This document shows positions 1 to 6,433 of a stretch of 24,998 nt of DNA, one piece after another. Under the pieces are notes generated by a model. It was not told where the DNA came from and searched no databases. It was given only the letters and a program-made list of their open reading frames with translations. The translations under genes were made by a program, and so were the position numbers. Position 1 is the stretch's first letter. The number at the start of each line of letters is the position of its first letter. Source of the DNA: a virus; the IMG/VR virus record IMGVR_UViG_3300010392_000670, positions 1 through 24,998 of that record. The stretch is one strand, 5' to 3'.

Positions 1-1319
1 TCTAAGCCACTTAAATCTATTATTTGAGCCTTGTTATCAGGATCTGCATTATAGCGTTGTACAAGGGTTCTAATTTTGTCAAACTTATCTCGTAAGGCTT
101 GCAGCTCTTCCTCATCTTTAGTAAAGCTTTTGCGTGAGTATTCTTTGTCAAGCTCAGCAAGTTTGTCCAGGAGATTTTGGTACTCACTTAATTGCTTTTT
201 ACCTCCATCATCACCAAATAAATTGAAGCCATTTAAAGTGGCAAGATTTAAAGCATCTTTTTCAAATTTTTTAATAATATCATTAAAAGAGGTTTTTATC
301 TTTTCCGCATCTGCTTGGGTCTTCTTTATTTTTTCCTCAACAGTTTCAAGTTCTTTTTTAGCAGAAAACGCCTTACCAAATTGCGCTCCTGTTCTGGTTG
401 AAGTTTGCACAGGATCTTGCGCACGTTGCGTTAACGTTTCTTCTCTATCTTGAAGCCTAAATAACTCTGTTGTTGCGTCATTTAATTGTTTAGCAGCTTC
501 AGCTGTGGCTGCTGTAGCAGCAGCTCTATAAAGCATTACTTTTACATAAGCATCTGATTTTTCTTGAAATGTAGCTTCAGCTTCATTAATATCATCTGTG
601 GTTCCAGCAACCTGACCTAAAGTTTCATTGTACTTTTTTAGTACTATATCTTTATCTAGTAAACCTTCATTAAATAACTCAAATTGAGATCGTAATTGAA
701 ATACGTTTTGTAATGCCTTAGTAAAGCTGTTGCTCTCTAGTGCTGCATTGAGTGATTTAATACGTTCTTTTGCAACGTTAATGGCATCACCACCTTTTAA
801 TAGGTTAACAACCCATTGTGCAATTTCTTTACCATATACAGCCAGTAATGTTGCGCCAACACTCAAGGCTGTTCCCCAACTAAACAAACCTTTAGCCACT
901 TGCTGCCAAACTGGTATAGTAGCTTCGCCAGATTTAGTTAGGCCATCATTCTTTTCTTTAAGCCTATCTATCTCACTAAGTAACTGAGGTATTTTGTTTT
1001 TAAGAGTGTCAAGGCCTTCAAGTGAGCTTTTAGAAAAATCTTCAGTGATATCTTTTAAAGCTTTATTGTAGTCAAAAATCTTTTGGTTATTTGCACCTAC
1101 AATAGTGCCTTGCTCTTTAAGTCGCTCATTAACATCACTAATGGCTTTTTCGTTATCAGGATTAGCAAAAGCACCTTTTATTTGTTCATTAACTTTTTTA
1201 GAAGTTTCTTCAGCTGTTTGGCCAACAGATTTAAGGTCGTCTTTAATCTTATTGGTATCAGCCTTAACTTCCTCTGAGTTAATTATAAAATCAATATCAA
1301 TTGGGTCAAACTTTTCCAT
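1..1319 (-). CDS. Phage tail tape measure protein, N-terminal part (runs off the window)
   Basis: An uninterrupted frame starts at the ATG at 1319 and reaches the window edge with no stop, giving 439 codons; the C-terminal part is missing. The protein begins MEKFDPIDIDF and is rich in long helical, charged stretches typical of coiled coil. One hydrophobic patch (about residues 125-150, around VAKGLFSWGTALSVGATLLA) is of the kind seen in tape measure proteins. It directly follows the tail tube and frameshifted tail chaperone genes, which is the conserved order in long-tailed phages. The family sets tail length and is threaded through the tail lumen. The start is preceded by a perfect hairpin (1326-1343), not by a Shine-Dalgarno site. 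The family call rests on composition, open length and position, since no sharp motif is visible. Confidence 0.85.
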   Translation of the reverse strand, partial: MEKFDPIDIDFIINSEEVKADTNKIKDDLKSVGQTAEETSKKVNEQIKGAFANPDNEKAISDVNERLKEQGTIVGANNQKIFDYNKALKDITEDFSKSSLEGLDTLKNKIPQLLSEIDRLKEKNDGLTKSGEATIPVWQQVAKGLFSWGTALSVGATLLAVYGKEIAQWVVNLLKGGDAINVAKERIKSLNAALESNSFTKALQNVFQLRSQFELFNEGLLDKDIVLKKYNETLGQVAGTTDDINEAEATFQEKSDAYVKVMLYRAAATAATAEAAKQLNDATTELFRLQDREETLTQRAQDPVQTSTRTGAQFGKAFSAKKELETVEEKIKKTQADAEKIKTSFNDIIKKFEKDALNLATLNGFNLFGDDGGKKQLSEYQNLLDKLAELDKEYSRKSFTKDEEELQALRDKFDKIRTLVQRYNADPDNKAQIIDLSGL

Positions 1320-1325
1320 GTTCAC

Positions 1326-1343
1326 TTCCCACGAAAGTGGGAA
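1326..1343 (-). promoter_or_regulatory. Hairpin just upstream of the tape measure start
   Basis: A perfect 7-bp inverted repeat (TTCCCAC / GTGGGAA) with a 4-nt loop lies between the end of the chaperone frameshift product (1354) and the tape measure ATG (1319). Its base ends 6 nt before the start codon, so in the leftward mRNA it would sit on the ribosome landing area. No T-run follows, which argues against an intrinsic terminator. A role in setting tape measure translation, or as an mRNA processing site, is inference. Confidence 0.5.
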
Positions 1344-1353
1344 TCTGTTTTAG

Positions 1354-2045
1354 TTAGCTTTTGCGCTTATACTTGTTAATTAAATCTTTTCCTGATCCTA
1401 CTTTCTCACTTGCTTTTACGCTTTTTACATTGCTTCTATCTGCCAGCATGAGCAAGATGTTTGCTCTGCTCACTTTCCATAACACATAATGCAGTGACCA
1501 TCCTGTTTCACTTATTATTTGATGTAACATTCCCCAAGGGCTATGTAGGCCTAATTGCTTTAACTCCCTTGGCTCTTCTGACCCATTCTCGGTGTCGTCA
1601 GTTTCATCTTCCGAACCGATTTGGTAGTATTCATAAAATCCTGTACACCTCCATAAATGAGTAATGCTGTGGTAAGCGCAAACAACTCTTTACTTTTTAA
1701 GTGCCAACGCAAATACCAGGCTAATGGCCTTGTAAACAGTTTACCACTCCAGTAACCATTTAGTACTGCTACAGCTACTGCTTTACTTATGGTTTTACCA
1801 TGCTTTACTTGTAGCAATAAAGCCTCTTCAGTAGTGATGCCTTCCAACATATCAAAAGTGATTCCTGTACGTAAATAGTAACTGGCTACTCTATGCATTG
1901 TGCCTTCCAGTGGACTTGTAATTTTTAGATTGATCGTTTTTTTGCCAAATACCTTTAAAAAAAAGGGAGCAGGGATTTTAACCTGGACTCCCTTTTGCAG
2001 TATGGTATCAGCAGCAAACTTTTCAGTGTGCAGCTGTTCTTTCAT
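1354..2045 (-). CDS. Tail assembly chaperone, -1 frameshift fusion product (GT-like)
   Basis: This is the extended product of the chaperone gene. Frame 0 is read from 2045 to the TTT codon at 1637-1635, then the -1 frame from 1635 to the stop at 1354. That gives 137 + 93 = 230 residues. The -1 frame encodes an acidic linker (YEYYQIGSEDETDD...) and then a helical domain with GWSLHYVLW and NILLMLAD. This resembles the conserved 'GWS...W..S..N..L.LAD' block of phage tail-chaperone extensions. The -1 frame has no good independent start: its first ATG lies inside the conserved block. The layout tube, G, GT, tape measure is the canonical one for programmed frameshifting. The exact slip site is inferred (T-run 1635-1638). 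A one-base sequencing deletion in that run would give the same picture. Confidence 0.75.
1560..2045 (-). CDS. Tail assembly chaperone, unshifted product (G-like)
   Basis: A 161-residue protein starting MKEQLHTEKF, encoded directly after the tail tube gene (stop and start 3 nt apart) and before the tape measure. Its body looks like a phage tail chaperone N-terminal domain: a beta-rich start, then a helical segment (LEGITTEEALLLQVKHGK). The last 24 residues after the T-run at 1635-1638 (from MNTTKSVRKMK) are basic and low in pattern, unlike the conserved sequence available in the -1 frame. That supports a tail seen only in the short product. In lambda-type systems the short form is made in excess and coats the tape measure together with the frameshift product. 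No domain signature is unique enough to assign without context, but the context is strong. Confidence 0.75.
   Translation of the reverse strand: MKEQLHTEKFAADTILQKGVQVKIPAPFFLKVFGKKTINLKITSPLEGTMHRVASYYLRTGITFDMLEGITTEEALLLQVKHGKTISKAVAVAVLNGYWSGKLFTRPLAWYLRWHLKSKELFALTTALLIYGGVQDFMNTTKSVRKMKLTTPRMGQKSQGS
1635..1638 (-). promoter_or_regulatory. Probable -1 ribosomal slip site (T-run) in the tail chaperone gene
   Basis: On the coding strand the codons read GAT TTT ATG. A tRNA-Phe on TTT can re-pair fully after slipping back one base, because the preceding base is also T; translation then continues TAT GAA TAC in the -1 frame. The site is not a textbook X-XXY-YYZ heptamer, and I saw no obvious downstream pseudoknot. 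It was chosen because the joined protein reads most naturally here and because it lies inside the overlap of the two frames. Confidence 0.45.
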
Positions 2046-2047
2046 GA

Positions 2048-2566
2048 CTAAGGTGCTGGATCAGTTACAATTACTGGGCTTAATGGTGTACCTGAAGGCA
2101 ACAATGGTGTTAACACAGTCATTGTTACATCTAGCAACCAAATACCTTGCTTACGTAGCTGAAAGTTTTTACGAGCTGATACTTGTACTCTTGGGTACTC
2201 TAAATCTGTACCATCTAAAGTGGTTACTTTAATGTACTTTTCAATAGATACAGCTCCACTTGGTTTGTTCCAGGTATCTCTACCTCCAACCACAGTTTTT
2301 GTACCTCCTAAAAAGAGTACCAACTTATCTACATCTGTATCCATCATTTGAAACGTAATGGTTTCCTTACCAATATCTTGAAATGATATTTTTGGCGTAC
2401 TATCCATTTCTGAATAGTGGTCTACTGATGAGCCTTCCTCTTCAGTAACGTTGAACGTGTCTTTGTAAACGGTTTCTTTCAGGTCAACAGGACTTGTTTG
2501 TAAGCCTGTTGTGCCATCAATATCTCCCATTGTAAAGGCACTAATTCCATAACTATACTTAGCCAT
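2048..2566 (-). CDS. Major tail tube protein
   Basis: A 172-residue protein starting MAKYSYGISAFTMGDID. The sequence is dominated by short beta-strand segments, with internal motifs of the kind found in siphovirus tail tube proteins: an early KETVYKDTFNVTEEEG strand-turn, a segment ETITFQMMDTD, and a later basic beta-hairpin (VQVSARKNFQLRKQGIW). The C-terminus is proline- and threonine-rich (LLPSGTPLSPVIVTDPAP). Its place directly before the chaperone and tape measure genes agrees. Subunits form stacked hexameric rings that make the tail conduit. No contractile sheath gene is visible in the window, so a non-contractile tail is likely, though the region left of the window is unseen. Confidence 0.78.
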   Translation of the reverse strand: MAKYSYGISAFTMGDIDGTTGLQTSPVDLKETVYKDTFNVTEEEGSSVDHYSEMDSTPKISFQDIGKETITFQMMDTDVDKLVLFLGGTKTVVGGRDTWNKPSGAVSIEKYIKVTTLDGTDLEYPRVQVSARKNFQLRKQGIWLLDVTMTVLTPLLPSGTPLSPVIVTDPAP

Positions 2567-2593
2567 AATTTGTTTTATTATTAGGTTAAACGA

Positions 2594-3049
2594 TTATTCC
2601 TCTTCCTCATCAACATCCAAACCATTGGCTGCTGCTGTTTGTATTTCTGCAATACGTGCATCAATAGCATCTAAAGCTCCTTTACGTGGCTTTTCGGCTG
2701 CTTCCTCTTCAGACTTTAATGCTTCTAAAGCTTCAATATCTGTAACATCCTGAAGTGCTTTTTTAAGGTCGCCAATGCTATTGTCTAGTATGTTAGTCTC
2801 ATCAGCTTCAGGAGCTGGAGTATCTGTTGGTGCTGTTCCTGATGTTCCTGGAAGATTCACTACAGGTTTTTTATAATGAGGGTTTTTAACTGCCTCAATA
2901 GTTTTATCTACCAATCTGTTGGTGTGAGCTTCAGCTGAAGATTCTTTTTCAAATCCTTGGTCGTCTGCTGTAACGTACAGCGTTTGGATGTGTTGGTTAT
3001 GCGCTAACATGAGTTCAATTCTGCGCTCTCTACTATTTTCTTTTGACAT
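2594..3049 (-). CDS. Small acidic phage protein of unknown function in the head-tail region
   Basis: I do not recognise a named family for this 151-residue protein. The N-terminus is charged (MSKENSRERRIELML). The middle is a Pro/Thr/Ala/Glu-rich linker (about residues 70-85). The C-terminal third is helical and acidic, with the pattern DVTDIEALEALKSEEEA...RKGALDAIDARIAEIQ. I have the impression of similar 'leucine/acid then R-K-x-x-L-x-A-I-x-A-R-I' helices in small proteins next to phage capsid genes. It ends in a DEEEE tail. It lies between the u-spanin-like gene and the tail tube gene in the leftward structural operon. A neck, head-completion or scaffold-accessory role is possible, but nothing in the sequence proves it. 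Confidence 0.6.
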   Translation of the reverse strand: MSKENSRERRIELMLAHNQHIQTLYVTADDQGFEKESSAEAHTNRLVDKTIEAVKNPHYKKPVVNLPGTSGTAPTDTPAPEADETNILDNSIGDLKKALQDVTDIEALEALKSEEEAAEKPRKGALDAIDARIAEIQTAAANGLDVDEEEE

Positions 3050-3062
3050 TTTAAAAAGGTTT

Positions 3063-3530
3063 TTAAAAAGGTTTAAAATATTTGATTCCGAAAATAAGCA
3101 GCACTATACCACCAATTAAGGCTAAGGCCTTCATGTACCAAGGCGTTTTATATTCGGTTTCTGTAATTGTTGTTTCCTGAGTTTCCAAGCGTTTGGTTAA
3201 AGTCTCAATGGTTGTGTTTTGAGATTCAATAATTTTTATTAGCTCATCAACATAACACTGCACCTCTACCAAATCATTGGTTTTACTAACAGCTGCTTTA
3301 ATATGTCCTGTTTTAGAAGCAAATACAATTGGTTGCTCAGTAAGTTTCTCAAAAGGCACTCTAATGGTTACAGTGTCTCCTGGAATACGTATGGTGTCAT
3401 ACTTAGTTTCAACTCGTACTTTGGTGGTCGTGGTGTCTGTAACGGTTTTGTGAGTTTCTACTTTTGGCCTTGCAGATCTGCATGCTGAAAAAAGCAGTAC
3501 AAAAATGAGTATGAGGTTAAAGTGTTTCAC
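3063..3530 (-). CDS. u-spanin-like lipoprotein with C-terminal membrane segment
   Basis: A 155-residue protein with a GTG start at 3530. Residues 1-16 form a lipoprotein signal (LILIFVLLFSA followed by Cys17, lipobox-like FSAC). The middle is beta-rich, then helical with heptad character (about residues 90-125, ELIKIIESQNTTIETLTKRL), spanning the periplasm. Residues about 131-153 form a hydrophobic segment (MKALALIGGIVLLIFGIKYF) with a short basic end. An outer-membrane lipid anchor plus an inner-membrane C-terminal anchor in one chain is the architecture of unimolecular spanins (T1 gp11 type). These fuse inner and outer membranes at the last step of lysis in Gram-negative hosts. No endolysin or holin is recognised in the window, so the lysis role is inferred from topology alone. 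A surface-exclusion lipoprotein is the alternative. Confidence 0.6.
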   Translation of the reverse strand: MKHFNLILIFVLLFSACRSARPKVETHKTVTDTTTTKVRVETKYDTIRIPGDTVTIRVPFEKLTEQPIVFASKTGHIKAAVSKTNDLVEVQCYVDELIKIIESQNTTIETLTKRLETQETTITETEYKTPWYMKALALIGGIVLLIFGIKYFKPF

Positions 3531-3543
3531 AAGTTTTGTTTTT

Positions 3544-3586
3544 AAAAAAAGAGTGAGTATCGTCCGTCAGGTTGGTAACTCACTCT
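3544..3586 (-). terminator. Intrinsic terminator after the major capsid gene
   Basis: A perfect 9-bp inverted repeat, AGAGTGAGT / ACTCACTCT (3550-3558 with 3578-3586), has a 19-nt loop. In the leftward direction seven T residues (3550-3544) overlap the end of the stem. It begins 29 nt after the capsid stop codon and sits before the u-spanin gene. It could separate very high capsid expression from lower expression of the lysis and tail genes by partial read-through, since no clear promoter is visible between it and the next start. Confidence 0.75.
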
Positions 3587-3614
3587 TCCGACCAATCAAA
3601 ATATTTTAAGTTAA

Positions 3615-4736
3615 TTAAGCAGTTGGAGCTTGCTGTAATAAAGCAATACCTTCATATCCAACTCGTCTAGCTCTTGAACCAGCTCTTACTAAGAATGAAT
3701 AAATATCACCATAGTACTGAGGGTCTTTCAAGTTTTCAAAAGCTTCAACACCACCAAAGGCGAACTCAACAGCATCCTGATACCAGAATAAAGCTGCTTC
3801 GTTATCAGTTGTAGTTCCAGCTGCTCCTGGAGCTAAAATTGTACCATCGGTTTGTAAACGAGCTACAGAGCTTCTTACCATAATGTTCCAGCCATAAGCT
3901 TTCATAATCACACCTTGTCTGCGCTCAGCTTCAGTTACATTTTGCATGTAAGTTGCTGTTACAATATCATCTGCTGGAAATAACTCTGCCAACATTGTTG
4001 GAGGTAACATACAGTGCATTTTACCTTCAAACCAACGCTTTTGCTGTCTGAAGAACGTTTGCATAGACTGTAAGTCTGTTCTGGTTGCAGCTTTACGAGT
4101 TCCTGTTGCGCTTGGTGCAGTTGCAGCTACTGATGCTCCTGTAGTTGGTAACACATTACCAGCTGGCAATGTAGTTGCTCCATACGTACCATACACTGGA
4201 GATTTTAACCAGTTGTAAATGGTTTCTTCTGCAACGCTTTCAACAATCTTATCACGATCTTCACCAAGTACTGAAGCTCTCTTATCGTAGCTTAGCTCTT
4301 TAGTGTCTGCATGTGGAATTAAAACTGGATCTGTGGTAAACTCATCCAGTAAGTAAATCACATCAGAATCAGTACGTTTACGAACTGTTGCTGGTAATGA
4401 AGTTCTGTTTTTAACAACTGTTCCAGAGCCACCTGATTGTGGTATATGCACTGCTTTAGAGTTAATCACGTAATCATCTGCGTTGTGTGATAATCTAAGG
4501 AAACTGTTATCTTTAAAAATTTCTTCCTCAATGTGATTTTGCCAAATCTCAACTTGTATGGCCATAAATGCAGCACTAGGCATTTGCACATAGCTCAAAG
4601 CTGTTCCAGTCGCCAAAGCTACCACAGCACTAGAGGCTGCTACAGCTGGCGTAATTTGCACAAATAGTGCAGCTACAAAAAGTACTACAACAAAGTTATA
4701 TAGGTAGTTCTTTAAATTTAATTTCTTGTTTTTCAT
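3615..4736 (-). CDS. Major capsid protein with an unusual signal-peptide-like N-terminus
   Basis: A 373-residue protein. From about residue 58 it reads MAIQVEIWQNHIEEEIFKDNSFL, a typical opening of capsid proteins in Mu-like Bacteroidetes phages. It goes on through HK97-fold-like stretches (VLGEDRDKIVESVAEETIYNWL) and a late block ending FAFGGVEAFENLKDPQYYGDIYSFLVRAGSRARRVGYEGIALL. It follows the protease/scaffold gene and is closed by a strong terminator, as expected for the most abundant virion protein. The oddity is residues 1-57: basic N-terminus, hydrophobic core (FVVVLFVAALFV) and an AVA-A cleavage-like site at 33/34. That is the layout of a Sec signal peptide, which a cytoplasmic capsid protein should not need. 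ATGs at 4583 (residue 52) and 4565 (residue 58) are alternative starts. The annotated long start is kept because the frame is open and codon use does not change. Confidence 0.85.
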   Translation of the reverse strand: MKNKKLNLKNYLYNFVVVLFVAALFVQITPAVAASSAVVALATGTALSYVQMPSAAFMAIQVEIWQNHIEEEIFKDNSFLRLSHNADDYVINSKAVHIPQSGGSGTVVKNRTSLPATVRKRTDSDVIYLLDEFTTDPVLIPHADTKELSYDKRASVLGEDRDKIVESVAEETIYNWLKSPVYGTYGATTLPAGNVLPTTGASVAATAPSATGTRKAATRTDLQSMQTFFRQQKRWFEGKMHCMLPPTMLAELFPADDIVTATYMQNVTEAERRQGVIMKAYGWNIMVRSSVARLQTDGTILAPGAAGTTTDNEAALFWYQDAVEFAFGGVEAFENLKDPQYYGDIYSFLVRAGSRARRVGYEGIALLQQAPTA

Positions 4737-4809
4737 TGTGAATTTAGGTTTGTGTGTAAATTAATTTTTAGCTTATACTTAATACTCTCTAGCCTCAGTG
4801 TAGCTGCTA

Positions 4810-5316
4810 CTAGTTTTCTTTATACTCTCTACCAAACTTGGCTTTGAACTTCTCTTTAAAAGCTGGTAAATTCTCAGCTTTAAGCGTCACCAATTGGTTA
4901 GCTTTGTCAAGCTCATCATAGCTCATTTTTAGTAATGCATTATCTGCTTTACCTTCATCAATTTGGCTAGAAACTGATTTAGCTTCTGCCATACCATCTA
5001 AGATGTCTTTTGTGCCATCAAAATCAGCGTTGGCTAATTTTACCCATTTAGCACGATCACCTTCAACAAACTTTCCTTTGGCAACTGCACCATCCAACAA
5101 TGATGTAATTTTAGCCTCAGAGCTAAGTTTTACTTCAGCTTCATACTTGGTTTTAAAATCATCACGCTCAGATTTTAAAGTGACTATTTCTGTCGATTGC
5201 GTATTAGCAAGCGTCACTAATTCACTAATTGCATTTTGTGCCTCTTCTGGAGTTGCATCTGCACTTAGCTTTAACATTGGAAGCACAGCAAGTGCGCTTA
5301 ATTGAATTAATTTCAT
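4810..5316 (-). CDS. Possible nested scaffold protein (Mu gpZ-like internal start)
   Basis: Within the protease gene an in-frame ATG at 5316 begins MKLIQLSALAVLPMLKLSADATPEEAQNAI. It lies exactly where the protease domain ends (after FKPDNT) and the scaffold helices begin, and would give a 168-residue protein. In Mu and lambda the scaffold is made from an internal start in the same frame as the protease. The preceding 15 nt are A/T-rich, which suits Bacteroidetes initiation, but there is no Shine-Dalgarno site to prove use. The evidence is position and domain boundary only. Confidence 0.45.
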   Translation of the reverse strand: MKLIQLSALAVLPMLKLSADATPEEAQNAISELVTLANTQSTEIVTLKSERDDFKTKYEAEVKLSSEAKITSLLDGAVAKGKFVEGDRAKWVKLANADFDGTKDILDGMAEAKSVSSQIDEGKADNALLKMSYDELDKANQLVTLKAENLPAFKEKFKAKFGREYKEN

Positions 5317-5808
5317 GGTATTATCTGGTTTAAAATTTGATTTGATATCTTCAAGTGAAAGGTTAATGATGTTATCTTGCTCATCATATAAGGTTACAGC
5401 AACAGCTTCAGCGTTTGAGCCAATATCAACCAAGCTTATTTCTTTTAGGGTTGATGTTTCAAGCCAAACCTCACCAGATGGATCTTTACTCCAGGTTAAT
5501 GGAACTAAGCCAGCACTTACCATGCGAAGCGTTCCGTTTTCAACCTTAGTGTAAAGCTTCATTGCAAAGTCGTCTGTTTCATCAAATGCTAAACAGCCTG
5601 TTAACTTTCCGTTTTCTAGTTTAATATCAACTACATTACCTATTGGCAGCACTTCATCTTTACTTACACCCTTAGGACGTTGATGCATAAATAGCATTAT
5701 AGGATTCAGCTCATAGTCTGCAAGCCTAATGCCTGAAGTACGAACTCGAAAGCCTTTGTCGTTTTTAATCTCACTAGAGAGTACAAAGCGTTTACTGGTT
5801 TTTTTCAT
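4810..5808 (-). CDS. Prohead maturation protease with C-terminal scaffold (Mu gpI-like)
   Basis: I place the start at the ATG at 5808 (MKKTSKRFVLSSE, 332 residues). The frame is open to an ATG at 5892, but the extra 28 residues read like untranslated leader and overlap the regulatory repeats. The N-terminal half is protease-like: VRTSGIRLADYELNPIMLF, the 'MHQRPKG..LPIGNV' block with a candidate catalytic His, and VSAGLVPLTW followed by LKEISLVDIGSNAEAVAVTLY, which recalls the 'L.EISLV..GAN..A' strand of HK97/Mu-type prohead proteases and carries the likely Ser. The second half is a scaffold: DATPEEAQNAISELVTLAN, long helices, ending FGREYKEN. In phage Mu, gene I has the same protease-scaffold plan. 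It is first in the leftward structural operon, just before the capsid. Confidence 0.82.
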   Translation of the reverse strand: MKKTSKRFVLSSEIKNDKGFRVRTSGIRLADYELNPIMLFMHQRPKGVSKDEVLPIGNVVDIKLENGKLTGCLAFDETDDFAMKLYTKVENGTLRMVSAGLVPLTWSKDPSGEVWLETSTLKEISLVDIGSNAEAVAVTLYDEQDNIINLSLEDIKSNFKPDNTMKLIQLSALAVLPMLKLSADATPEEAQNAISELVTLANTQSTEIVTLKSERDDFKTKYEAEVKLSSEAKITSLLDGAVAKGKFVEGDRAKWVKLANADFDGTKDILDGMAEAKSVSSQIDEGKADNALLKMSYDELDKANQLVTLKAENLPAFKEKFKAKFGREYKEN

Positions 5809-5885
5809 AGTATCTGTGCTTTTGTGCAACCGATTAATAAAACAAATTAACCTTGCTTTTTTGGTGTAAAAAAATTGCGAAATCG

Positions 5886-5971
5886 TAAGCATACAGCTTA
5901 CTGCATGCTTAGTGTGTAGTAAAAAGGATGCTTAAAAATATTGCATTTTAGGGAGTGCATTATAAGGTGCA
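5886..5971. promoter_or_regulatory. Divergent late control region with repeated TAAGC and TGCA motifs
   Basis: This lies between the divergent starts at 5808 (-) and 5984 (+). The pentamer TAAGC or its complement GCTTA occurs four times (5886-5890, 5896-5900, 5907-5911, 5930-5934). Two of these form the inverted repeat GTAAGC-ATACA-GCTTAC (5885-5901), and TAAGCAT pairs with ATGCTTA (5886-5892 with 5905-5911). TGCA recurs at 5942, 5956 and 5968. This density is what a binding region for a late-gene activator would show, and one site could switch on both structural operons. No confident -7/-33 pair could be drawn. Confidence 0.45.
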
Positions 5972-5983
5972 AATTTGTTTTAT

Positions 5984-6433
5984 ATGGGAGCAAATAAACT
6001 TACAAATCAGCAAAAAAAGGATTATGCAAAAATCCTGATTACCAAAGAGAAGCTGTCACAAAAAGAGGCTGCTGAACGTGTTGGCACATCTGCACAGACC
6101 ATGAATAAGTGGTTTAATGAAGGTGGCTGGGGAAAACTGCAAAAAAACTTCTTACTCACTCGTGAGGAGCAAATGGCCAACCTACTTAATGAGTTGGTTG
6201 AAATAAACGAATACATACAAACCTTTGATGCTGGACAGCGTTTTGCCGATAGCAAACTTGGTGATGTACGTAGAAAGTTGGTAAAAGATATTAAAGAACT
6301 TGAAACCAAAGCTGCTTTGCCAGAAATTATACATGCGTGTACTGGATTGCTTGAGTTTGTACGTAAAGTAGATTTAGAAAAAGCTCAAGAACTTAGTAAG
6401 TATGTAGATGGTTTTATTAAAAGCAAACTGTAA
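5984..6433 (+). CDS. Terminase small subunit-like HTH protein (Mu gp27 position)
   Basis: The first ATG is at 5984 (MGANKLTNQQKKDYAK, 149 residues). The frame can be opened three codons earlier only from a TTG at 5975. Residues about 12-45 form a helix-turn-helix (ITKEKLSQKEAAERVGTSAQ then MNKWFNEGGW), like small terminases that recognise phage DNA. The rest is helical with many charged residues, suiting an oligomerising ring. It is first in the rightward structural operon, one short gene before the large terminase. Mu-like phages carry a DUF1804-type protein at this place. Since such phages package headful from an integrated copy, it would recognise the phage end (pac) before the large subunit cuts host DNA. 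A transcription regulator is the alternative. Confidence 0.7.
   Translation: MGANKLTNQQKKDYAKILITKEKLSQKEAAERVGTSAQTMNKWFNEGGWGKLQKNFLLTREEQMANLLNELVEINEYIQTFDAGQRFADSKLGDVRRKLVKDIKELETKAALPEIIHACTGLLEFVRKVDLEKAQELSKYVDGFIKSKL

Noticed and set aside
76-1353. Several open frames on the plus strand (for example 76-453, 730-987, 1105-1353)
   Set aside because: They lie antisense to the tape measure gene, are Ser/Leu-rich as expected for the reverse of a coding frame, and have no operon context.
5809-5892. Upstream extension of the protease gene to the ATG at 5892
   Set aside because: The 28 extra residues do not look like a protease N-terminus and overlap the repeated regulatory motifs; the ATG at 5808 gives a normal family start.
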